This document shows, in pieces, positions 43,898-52,563 of a stretch of 64,000 nt of DNA (position 1 is its first letter; each line of letters begins with the position of its first letter). Source of the DNA: Caballeronia arvi. Lineage in GTDB: Bacteria > Pseudomonadota > Gammaproteobacteria > Burkholderiales > Burkholderiaceae. The position numbers and the translations under genes are program-made. The notes beneath the pieces were generated by a model. It saw nothing but the letters and a program-made list of their open reading frames with translations. It was not told where the DNA came from and ran no database searches. The DNA lies in contig NZ_FCOM02000007.1 in assembly GCF_001544695.2 (NCBI RefSeq), positions 1-64,000 of the forward strand. The letters run 5' to 3'.

Positions 43898-44505
43898 TGT
43901 GCCTTTCGCCAAATACGGTTTCCGCGACAACTGGCAGCGGCGCACCTGTCGCCTTCGGTAGTGCCGCGCCGGCCACGCCCGGCGTCGCGACGGCCGGCAA
44001 TGTGTCGCTCGCGCTCGGCGCGGCGGGCGCCGGCATGAAGCTGTTTTCCGCTCTGTCGAGCGCAGGCGCACAGCGCACCGCTGACAACGCGCAGGCCGAC
44101 GCGATGGCGACTAACGCCCTAATCGCGGAGCGCGCAGCAGCGAGCGCGGTCACCAGCGGCGAAGCGCAGGCATCCGACGTTGCTATCAAGGGCGCGCAGA
44201 CGATCGCGACACAGCGCGCGGCGCTCGCCGCGAACGGCGTCGACATCAATTCGGGCACCGCCGCGAACTTGCAGAAGTCGACGAAGTGGGTCACGGATCA
44301 GAACATTGACACCATCACCGCGAACGCCGCGCGCGCCGCGATGGGCTACACGACACAGTCGGAAAACTACGCCAATAACTCGGGCGTGTACCGCGCCGCG
44401 GCGAATTCCGTCAGCCCGACCACTGCGGGCGCGACGTCGCTGCTCACGAGCGCGACGAGCATCGCGTCCGACTGGTACCGCAATCAACGCGCAGGGGTTC
44501 AATAA
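43897..44505 (+). CDS. Internal virion (ejection) protein, gp14-like
   Basis: 202 aa, Ala-rich. One hydrophobic stretch (VATAGNVSLALGAAGAGMKL) then long helices (ATNALIAERAAASAVTSGEA). Position between the gp13-like and transglycosylase genes corresponds to T7 gp14, which forms the outer-membrane part of the DNA ejection channel. Confidence 0.75.
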   Translation: MCLSPNTVSATTGSGAPVAFGSAAPATPGVATAGNVSLALGAAGAGMKLFSALSSAGAQRTADNAQADAMATNALIAERAAASAVTSGEAQASDVAIKGAQTIATQRAALAANGVDINSGTAANLQKSTKWVTDQNIDTITANAARAAMGYTTQSENYANNSGVYRAAANSVSPTTAGATSLLTSATSIASDWYRNQRAGVQ

Positions 44506-46703
44506 TGCCGGTAGTTCCGACACTCGACCCGTCGCAGCGCGTCGCACCGACGACCGATTCAGCCACGCCTGTCAACTCGGCGATGACTGCCGATCTGCTC
44601 ACGCAGGGCACGAGGCAAGTCGGCCAGCTCGGCGATGCGCTCGGGCAAGCCGCAAACGTCCAATCGCAGATGGCGATCGACGCGCAGAATCTCGCGAATC
44701 AGACGCGGGTGAACGACGCGCTGAATCAGTTGAAGACGCAGCAGCAAGATCTGATGTACAACCCGCAGACCGGCGTGCAGTCGCAGACCGGGCTGAAGGC
44801 GCTGCAGCGCGACAGCGGCATGTCGCTTGCCGACGAGTACACCGGCAAGCTGAACGACAGCGCGTCGCAGATCAGCAGCCAGCTATCGAACCCGGTGCAG
44901 CAGCGCCTGTTCGCCGAGCAGGCCGGGCAGATCACGACGCAGTTCCACGGCGCGACGACGCAGTGGGAAGGCCAACAGTTCAAGTCGTACGCGCTGTCGA
45001 CGCAAGACGGCACGATCAAGCTCGCGACGAATCAGATCGGTCTGAGCTATAACGACCCCGACGCCATCGACGCCGGCATCAAGACGATCAAGGCAGCGGT
45101 GTATCAGGCAGGCACGATCAGCGGGCACGCCGCGACCGAGATCGAAGCGAACCAGCGCACGATGACCAGCAACGCGCTGTCGAACGCAATCGACACGGCG
45201 CTGCAGCAAGGGCAGATCACGTACGCGAATGGCCTGCTGAAGAAGTACGGCTCGGACATGACCGCCGACGACATGCTGAAAGTCAACGGCAAGATGACGT
45301 CTTATCTCGGCGCGCAGGCTGCGCAGAACACCGTGACGCGCGTCATGTCTGCCGCAGGCCCGGCGCTGTCGAACAGCCCGTTCGACCGCATGGTGGTGAT
45401 CACCACTCAGTCGGAATCGGGCGGGCACGAGACGAACCCCGACGGCTCGACCGTCACGTCGGCGAAGGGCGCGCAGGGCGTCATGCAGGTCATGCCGACG
45501 ACGAACACTGATCCCGGCTTCGGCGTGCGACCGGCGCAGGACAGCAGCCCCGCAGAGCGTGCGCGCGTCGGGCGCGACTATCTGCAGGCGATGCTCGCGC
45601 ACTACGGCGGCGATCCGGCGAAGGCGTGGGCGGCGTACAACGGCGGACCGAAGACGCTCGACGACGCGATGGCGAAGGCGCAGCAAGCCGGCGCGCCCGG
45701 CAACTGGCTGACGTACATGCCGAAGGAAACGCAGGCGTACGTGCAGAACAACGTCGCCACGCTGCAGTCGAATAACGGCGTGCCACGCCCGTCGAAGCTC
45801 GACGTGCTCAACGCCGTGCGCGCCGACCCGGTGCTGCAGCAGAAACCTGAATGGATGACGCACGCCGTCACGCTCGCCAGCCAGCAGTACGACGAGCAGA
45901 CCGCCGCGATCAAGCAGCAGGACGACGCGACCCTGGCCGGCGTGTACCGCACGCTGGCATCGAACCGCGGCAACATCAACTCGGTATCGCCGGCGGATCT
46001 CGCGCGCGTGAACCCCGACGATCTGCCGAAGGTGATGACGTTCGCGAAGCAGATGAACGAAGGCGTGAACAGCACGAACACGGCGCTGTACCAGACGTAC
46101 ATCACGTCGCCGAACGTGATGGCGAAGATGTCGAACGATCAGTGGCAGACGCAGGCGCCGAACTTTGACGAGAAAGATTTCAAGCACCTGACGCAGATCC
46201 GAGCCGACATTCTGAACGGCACCGGCTCGAACTCGCCGAACAGCCTGAACACTGGCGCGATGACGCAGACGCTGAACCAGCGCCTGACGTCGATCGGCAT
46301 CAACCCGAGCCCGAGCATGACCGGTATGAGCAAAGACGTGACCGGTGCCGAGCGCGTCGGCGCGATCCGCCAGTTCGTGACGAACTCGATCCTCGATGCG
46401 CAGAAGGAAGCCGGCAAGAAGTTCAGCGAAGCCGAGATCAGCGAGCATATCGACACCCTGTTCGCGAAGTCGCTGACGTTTCGCAACTATTGGGACTTCG
46501 GCGCGTTCCAGACGAGCGGCTCGAACAAGACGGTCAACATGATGTCGATGACGGCTGCGGACATTCCGGGCGACATCAAGACCAATCTCACGAATGATTT
46601 CAAGGCGCGCGGCGTAACGAACCCGACGGACGGGCAGCTGCTCGGCGCGTATTGGACGATGAAAACCCTGTCGCAAAAATCCGTACTGGCGAACTCAAAC
46701 TAA
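44505..46703 (+). CDS. Internal virion protein with lytic transglycosylase domain
   Basis: 732 aa. Long helical N-terminal part (residues 1-280), a soluble lytic transglycosylase domain at about 290-420 with catalytic Glu304 in TTQSESGGH, GAQGVMQVMP and AWAAYNGGPKTL, then helical C-terminal part. Combines roles split in T7 (gp15 with gp16 transglycosylase). It should open peptidoglycan locally during DNA entry. Overlaps its neighbours by one base each. Confidence 0.88.
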   Translation: MPVVPTLDPSQRVAPTTDSATPVNSAMTADLLTQGTRQVGQLGDALGQAANVQSQMAIDAQNLANQTRVNDALNQLKTQQQDLMYNPQTGVQSQTGLKALQRDSGMSLADEYTGKLNDSASQISSQLSNPVQQRLFAEQAGQITTQFHGATTQWEGQQFKSYALSTQDGTIKLATNQIGLSYNDPDAIDAGIKTIKAAVYQAGTISGHAATEIEANQRTMTSNALSNAIDTALQQGQITYANGLLKKYGSDMTADDMLKVNGKMTSYLGAQAAQNTVTRVMSAAGPALSNSPFDRMVVITTQSESGGHETNPDGSTVTSAKGAQGVMQVMPTTNTDPGFGVRPAQDSSPAERARVGRDYLQAMLAHYGGDPAKAWAAYNGGPKTLDDAMAKAQQAGAPGNWLTYMPKETQAYVQNNVATLQSNNGVPRPSKLDVLNAVRADPVLQQKPEWMTHAVTLASQQYDEQTAAIKQQDDATLAGVYRTLASNRGNINSVSPADLARVNPDDLPKVMTFAKQMNEGVNSTNTALYQTYITSPNVMAKMSNDQWQTQAPNFDEKDFKHLTQIRADILNGTGSNSPNSLNTGAMTQTLNQRLTSIGINPSPSMTGMSKDVTGAERVGAIRQFVTNSILDAQKEAGKKFSEAEISEHIDTLFAKSLTFRNYWDFGAFQTSGSNKTVNMMSMTAADIPGDIKTNLTNDFKARGVTNPTDGQLLGAYWTMKTLSQKSVLANSN

Positions 46704-49700
46704 ATGGCCGATCTGACCGCACCGAAGGTAACGACCCCTGTCGCCAATCCGCTTACGCCGGACGCAGCGCCGAGCACCGACGGCCCGATCGCGCCGCGCG
46801 CCGCACCTACGGTCGACACCGGCTCGGCGGTCGACGGCTATCTGAAGAACACGTCGCAGGGCGCGCAGGCGAATCTCGCGATCGCGTTCGGCGCGAACCC
46901 GGATTACGAGGCGGAACTCTCGCGCCTGTCGAAGCAGACGGGTGTGCCGATCGACAGCGCGCGCAAGTTCCCCGACCAGGTCAAGCAACAGGCCTACTTG
47001 TCGACGATGGACTTCGACCGTATGTCGAAGCAGTTCCCGAGCACGGCAGCGTTCTATCAGAATCAGGGCAATGCGAACGTCGCGCACGATGACGTCGACG
47101 CGCTGCAGAACGTTGAGCACGCAACCTACGGCCTGACGCCGAAGTCGCTGTTCTCGACGCCCGCCGCGCCGTACGCACCGATGCCGCGCAGCGCGCTCGT
47201 CGGCCCCGACGCGCAGATGACCGACGACGTCGAAGGGCAGACGCGTCTCGCGATCAACCCGCCGCAGATGGGTTCGATCGTACCGGACAATTCCCCGCTT
47301 CCGTTTCGCACGCGGATCACCGATTGGGCGCGCGGGCTGCTCGGCATGGGACCGGGCGAGGGTAACGCGCAAGGCGCGGCGGGCGCGCACGCCTTTATCC
47401 AGCAGTACGCGAAAGACAACAATGTACCGGTCGGCGCGATGCGCGACGCGGTCGGCGGCATGTCCGAAGTGCCGACGCAGTTTGCGCAGGGCTTCTATAA
47501 CTCGTTCCTCGCCGGGCTCGCGCCCGACGCGAACGGTGAAGCGCAAACGACGGCGGGCGGTGTCGCGAGCGGCGCCGGCAATCTGGCCGGCTTCGTGCTC
47601 GGCGCGCCGCTCAAGCTCGCGGCCGGCGCTGTTGAACGCCTGCCGGGGCTGACGCACGTTGCGGGCGAATCGTTCGCGAAGGCTATCGGGCGTGACGTCG
47701 CAGCGCAGGCGACGACGCTCGGGCTTGCGAGCACGATCACCGCGACGGGGCAGGCGCTCGACCAGAGCACGCCAAGCGCGGCACTGGCGACGCTCGGCAT
47801 GGCCGGGCTGCACGGTGCTGAGATGGGCGGCGTCTTCGGCGCGGCCGGGCGCGTGCTGCCGGATAACACGATCGTGCAGACACTCGCGCGTGCCGTGGGC
47901 GTCAATTCGCTGATGGACGTGATCCAAGGCACGAACCCGTTCGACAATCGTCCGACCGCGCAGAAGGTCTTCGACTACGGGCTGAACACGCTTTTCAGTC
48001 TGCACGGCGCGGGGCGTGCGACGGGCGGCTGGCTGCGCGACGCAGCGCGCGCCGAGACGGCGACGAGCGATGGCGCAAACCTGCAGAACCTGGCTGACGC
48101 CGCAGCGCAGTCGAAGCTTCGCGCGCGCGATCCCGACACGTTCCGCGACTTCGTCGCTCGGGCCAACGAGAACGGCCCGGTGCAGAACGTGTATGTCGAC
48201 GGCAGCACGTTCGCGAACGCGCTCGCGCAAGCCGGGTTCAAGCTCGCCGACATCGAACGCACGATGCCAGACGTCGCGAAGCAGATCCCGGAAGCGCTCG
48301 CGACGGGTGGCGACGTGACGATCCCGGTCGCAGACTTCGCCGCGCACATCGCGGGCAGCAAGGCGCAGGATGCGATCATGCCGCACCTGAAGACCGACCC
48401 GGAAGGCATGACGCTGCAGGAAGCGAACGAATTCCATCAGTCGGCCGTCGATCAGTTCCAGAAGACCGCCGAGCAGACGATCGCGGACAAGGGCAACGAT
48501 GACGCGGTCGCGCAGTCGGCGGGCGTCGTGCATGACGACATTCTGCGCCAGCTCGGCGAAGCGAACCGTTTCACGCCGGACGTGAACAAGGTGTACGCCG
48601 CGCTCGTGCGCGACACGTACACCGCAGCCGCAGCGCGCGCGGGCGTGACGCCGGAAGCGATGTATCAGCGCTACCCGCTGCGCATCGCAGCCGAAGACGT
48701 GACGGGCGCGAACTCGGTCGACCAGGCCGCGCGCGGCAAGCTGTCGTTTGCTGACGACATCAGCAGCGCACCGACGACGATCACGCTGAATAAGTCTGCG
48801 GATCTCTCGACGTTCACGCACGAGCTCGGGCACTTCAATTTGGAAATGCTCGCGCACATGTCGCGCGACGGCGCGCTGCCTGACGTGGCGAAAGACTTCG
48901 GCACCGTTATGGATTGGTTCGGCACGACGCCCGAGAAGTGGCGCGAGATGTCGCTCGACCAGAAGCGCGACTATCACGAGAAGTTTGCGCGCGGCTTCGA
49001 AGCGTACCTGTTCGAAGGCAAGGCGCCGAGCGCCGAACTGCGCGGCGTGTTTCAGAAGGTGCGCGCGTGGATGGTGAACGTGTACCGCTCGCTGCGCGCG
49101 CTTAACGTCGAACTGTCACCGGAAGTGCGCGGCGTGTTCGACCGACTGCTCGCGACGAATGACGCGATCCGCAGCGCCGAAGCCGAGCGCGCGTACACGC
49201 CGATGTTCGCGACGCCGGAAGAAGCCGGCATGACGCCCGAGCAGTTCGCCGAATACCACAAGCTCGGTCACGAAGCGACGCTCGAAGCGTCGGACGAATT
49301 GAGCGCGCGCACGCTGCGCGACATGCGCTTCGCCGACAACTCGAAGATCCGCGCGCTGCGTGAGATTCAGAAAGACGTCGCCGCGAAGCGCCGCGAGACG
49401 CGCGCCGAAGTCGAAGCGCAAGTCGCAGCCGAGCCGGTTTATCGCGCCGAGAATTTCATTCGACGCGGCGAGCTCGACGACACGAAGCAGACGAACAAGC
49501 AGCGCAAGATTCTCGACAGCGCGGCCGGCGGCTCGACGAAGCTGTCACTCGAAGCGCTGAAGGAAATGTACGGTGAAGGCGAGGCGGCGCCGTGGCGCTA
49601 TCTCGACACCGGTAAGAACGGGCTCGCCGCGAAAGAAGGCATGCACCCCGACGTCATGGCCGAACTGTTCGGCTTCTCGTCTGGCGATGAACTCGTGCGC

Positions 49701-52505
49701 AAGCTGCTCGAATCCGAGAAGCAGAAGGATGTCGTCGACGCCGTGACGGATCAGCGCATGCTTGAAAAGTACGGTGACATCACCGATCCGGCGGCGATGA
49801 ATCGCGCGGCAAACGAAGCGATCCACAACGAAGTGCGCACGCGCTTTATCGCGACCGAACTGAAGGCGCTCGCGAAAGCCACCGGCCCCGTGCGTGAGCT
49901 CGAACGCGCCGCGCGCGAAGTCGCGCAGAACACGATCGCGAACAAGAAGGTGCGCGAGATCAGTGCGGCGAAGTACGCCGCCGCCGAAGCGCGCGCCGCG
50001 AAGCTGGCCGACGCAGCGCTGCGCAAAGGCGATCTGAACGAAGCCGCCGCACAGAAGCGCAACCAGCTGCTGAACAACCAGCTCGAACGCGCCGCGCGCA
50101 ACGCCGCGACCGAAGTCACGAAGGGCATCGGCTACCTGCGCAAGTTCGAGACGGTCAGCAAGACGATCGACCCCGACTATCGCAGCCAGATCGAGGCGCT
50201 GCTCGACCGGTTCGATCTGCGCTCGTCGGTGACGGGCAAAGACATCGCGCGCCGCGAAAGCCTCGTGAAGTGGGTCGAAGCCCGCACCGAAGAAGGGCTG
50301 ACGCCGGTGATCCCCGAGTCGCTGCTTAACGAGGCATATCGGAAATCGTACAAAGATATGACGATCGACGAGATGCGCGGGCTGATCGACTCGGTGCGCA
50401 ACATCGAGCATCTCGGACGCCTGAAGCAGAAGCTGCTCACTCTCGCCGACAAGCGCGAATTCAATGCGTTCATCGAGGAAGCCGTCGGCACGATCGAGTC
50501 GAACGCGAAGAAAACGCTGCCGGATAAGATCGAGTCGAACCAGCTCGCCGACAAGATCAAGGCGAAGGCGAACCGCTTCCTCGCGGATCACCGCACGCTC
50601 GCCAGTCTGCTGCAGCAGATGGACGGGAAAGATGGCGGCTTCTTGTGGGATAAGATCGTGCGCCCGATGAACGAGCGCGGCGACTGGGAAGCGAAGCGCC
50701 GCAGCGAAGCGACGAAAGCGCTGCGCGAGATCTTCGAGCCGATCGTGAAGCATGGCGATCTGCGCACGAAGACGTACATTCCCGAGATCGACACGAGTCT
50801 GTCGAAAGAAGGCCGGCTTGCTGTCGCGCTGAATTGGGGCAACGAGACGAACCAGCGCCGCGTGATGACTGGCGACAAGTGGACGCCGCAGCAAGTGCAG
50901 GCGATTCTCAAGACGCTGACGAAGGAAGACTGGCAGTTCGTGCAAAAGACGTGGGATCACATCGACACGTACTGGCCTGAGATTGCCGAGAAGCAATACC
51001 GCGTGACGGGCGTGCGGCCGGAAAAGGTCGAAGCGCAGACCTTCATCAACCCGCAGGGCGACACGATGCGCGGCGGGTATTACCCGATCAAATACGACCC
51101 GGTGCGCTCGACGCGCGCCGAAGAACACGAGGAATCCGCGACGCTGAAGCAGATGCTCGGCGGGGCAGTCACGCGCGCGACGACGCGCCGCGGCTTCACC
51201 GAGTCGCGCGTTGAAGACGTGAATCGTCCGGTGCGTAAGGATCTCGGCGTCATCACGCAGCACGTCGAGGAAGTGCTGCACGATCTCGCCTGGCACGAGT
51301 GGCTGATTGACACGAACCGCGTGCTCGGCAGCGGTCGATTCGGTGACGCCGTGCGTACGCACTACGGCCCCGAAGTGTTGTCGACGATGAAAGAAACGGC
51401 GAAGTCGATCGCGCTCGGTGACGTGGCATCGAAACACGCGATGGACGCCGCGCTCGCGTTCCTGCGCAAGGGCACGATAGTGTCGCGTCTCGGCTGGAAC
51501 GTCATCAGCGCCCTGAAGCAGTTCGGCGGGTTCGGTCCGTCGGCCGCGCTGATCGGTACGGGCTTCATGCGCCGCGGGCTTATCGAGTACATGGGCTCGG
51601 CTGTGCAGCGCCAGAACGTCACCGACTCGGTGTACGCGAAGTCGGATTTCATGCGCCTGCGCGGGCAGACGATGAACCGTGACATTCGCGAGATCCGGAA
51701 CCAGATCGACGCCGGCGCTCACCCGCTGATCGAAACGATCAGCCAGGCATTGCCGGCCGCGCAGCGCACGGTGCCGGTGATCGAAGGCGTGAAGGATTCG
51801 TTCTTGTGGATGATCGAATACACGCAGCGCCATGTCGACGTGCCGACGTGGCTCGGCGCGTACCGGAAGGGGTTGAACGACTTCGCCGGGGACGAAGCGA
51901 AGGCCGTCTCGTACGCCGATCAGGTCGTGCGTGATTCGCAGGGCTCGGGCATGATCGCTGATCAGCCGCAGATCATGCGGGGCGGTCAATTCGCGAAACT
52001 GTTCACGACGTTCTATTCGGCGCTGAATGCACAGTACAACCTGCTCGCGAAGGCGAAGGGGCAGGGCGGCGTTGCACGGCTCGCGTCGGCGTACATGATC
52101 GCGATCGCGCTGCCGTCGCTCTATACTGCCGCCGTCGCGAACCTGCGCGGGCATCAGGGCGACGGTGACGACTGGCAAATGCAGATGGCCGGTGATTACT
52201 TTCAAGAACTGCTCGGCAATACGCTCGGCATGGGCGTCGGCGTGCGCGAGCTGTCGAGCATTCTGCAGGGCTTCGACTACACCGGCCCGACGCCGCTTAC
52301 TCCGCTTGCCGATCTCGGGCAGTTCGTGAAACAGGCGAAGCAGGGCGAAGTCGACGAGAGCGCGCTGCGCGCCGTGAACAAGCTCGCCGGTGACCTTCTG
52401 CACTACCCGGCGGGGCTGCTTGACCGGGTGGCAACGGGGTACATGGCGTGGCAAAACGGCGACGCCAGCGCCGCAGCGATGATCGTTGGCAAGCCGTCAA
52501 AGTGA
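46704..52505 (+). CDS. Giant ejection protein with HELGH metallopeptidase-like domain (1933 aa)
   Basis: The largest gene in the window. Gly/Ala-rich hydrophobic segments at about residues 285-400 (AGNLAGFVLGAPLKLAAGAV and following) may enter membranes. HELGH at about residues 706-710 (STFTHELGHFNLEMLAHMSR) has the HExxH zinc motif of a zincin. Long coiled/helical regions follow (about 870-1180). The C-terminal part has SLWMIEYTQRH-like and FTTFYSALNAQYNLLAKAKG plus a hydrophobic helix AYMIAIALPSLYTAAVA. This is the pattern of polyvalent, T7 gp16-like ejection proteins. Whether the peptidase acts on scaffold, virion or host proteins is unknown. Confidence 0.82.
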   Translation: MADLTAPKVTTPVANPLTPDAAPSTDGPIAPRAAPTVDTGSAVDGYLKNTSQGAQANLAIAFGANPDYEAELSRLSKQTGVPIDSARKFPDQVKQQAYLSTMDFDRMSKQFPSTAAFYQNQGNANVAHDDVDALQNVEHATYGLTPKSLFSTPAAPYAPMPRSALVGPDAQMTDDVEGQTRLAINPPQMGSIVPDNSPLPFRTRITDWARGLLGMGPGEGNAQGAAGAHAFIQQYAKDNNVPVGAMRDAVGGMSEVPTQFAQGFYNSFLAGLAPDANGEAQTTAGGVASGAGNLAGFVLGAPLKLAAGAVERLPGLTHVAGESFAKAIGRDVAAQATTLGLASTITATGQALDQSTPSAALATLGMAGLHGAEMGGVFGAAGRVLPDNTIVQTLARAVGVNSLMDVIQGTNPFDNRPTAQKVFDYGLNTLFSLHGAGRATGGWLRDAARAETATSDGANLQNLADAAAQSKLRARDPDTFRDFVARANENGPVQNVYVDGSTFANALAQAGFKLADIERTMPDVAKQIPEALATGGDVTIPVADFAAHIAGSKAQDAIMPHLKTDPEGMTLQEANEFHQSAVDQFQKTAEQTIADKGNDDAVAQSAGVVHDDILRQLGEANRFTPDVNKVYAALVRDTYTAAAARAGVTPEAMYQRYPLRIAAEDVTGANSVDQAARGKLSFADDISSAPTTITLNKSADLSTFTHELGHFNLEMLAHMSRDGALPDVAKDFGTVMDWFGTTPEKWREMSLDQKRDYHEKFARGFEAYLFEGKAPSAELRGVFQKVRAWMVNVYRSLRALNVELSPEVRGVFDRLLATNDAIRSAEAERAYTPMFATPEEAGMTPEQFAEYHKLGHEATLEASDELSARTLRDMRFADNSKIRALREIQKDVAAKRRETRAEVEAQVAAEPVYRAENFIRRGELDDTKQTNKQRKILDSAAGGSTKLSLEALKEMYGEGEAAPWRYLDTGKNGLAAKEGMHPDVMAELFGFSSGDELVRKLLESEKQKDVVDAVTDQRMLEKYGDITDPAAMNRAANEAIHNEVRTRFIATELKALAKATGPVRELERAAREVAQNTIANKKVREISAAKYAAAEARAAKLADAALRKGDLNEAAAQKRNQLLNNQLERAARNAATEVTKGIGYLRKFETVSKTIDPDYRSQIEALLDRFDLRSSVTGKDIARRESLVKWVEARTEEGLTPVIPESLLNEAYRKSYKDMTIDEMRGLIDSVRNIEHLGRLKQKLLTLADKREFNAFIEEAVGTIESNAKKTLPDKIESNQLADKIKAKANRFLADHRTLASLLQQMDGKDGGFLWDKIVRPMNERGDWEAKRRSEATKALREIFEPIVKHGDLRTKTYIPEIDTSLSKEGRLAVALNWGNETNQRRVMTGDKWTPQQVQAILKTLTKEDWQFVQKTWDHIDTYWPEIAEKQYRVTGVRPEKVEAQTFINPQGDTMRGGYYPIKYDPVRSTRAEEHEESATLKQMLGGAVTRATTRRGFTESRVEDVNRPVRKDLGVITQHVEEVLHDLAWHEWLIDTNRVLGSGRFGDAVRTHYGPEVLSTMKETAKSIALGDVASKHAMDAALAFLRKGTIVSRLGWNVISALKQFGGFGPSAALIGTGFMRRGLIEYMGSAVQRQNVTDSVYAKSDFMRLRGQTMNRDIREIRNQIDAGAHPLIETISQALPAAQRTVPVIEGVKDSFLWMIEYTQRHVDVPTWLGAYRKGLNDFAGDEAKAVSYADQVVRDSQGSGMIADQPQIMRGGQFAKLFTTFYSALNAQYNLLAKAKGQGGVARLASAYMIAIALPSLYTAAVANLRGHQGDGDDWQMQMAGDYFQELLGNTLGMGVGVRELSSILQGFDYTGPTPLTPLADLGQFVKQAKQGEVDESALRAVNKLAGDLLHYPAGLLDRVATGYMAWQNGDASAAAMIVGKPSK

Positions 52506-52563
52506 GCGCACATACCGGGTAAACGCGCGCTGACAATTGCGGGCATTCCATAGGGGTGCGCGC

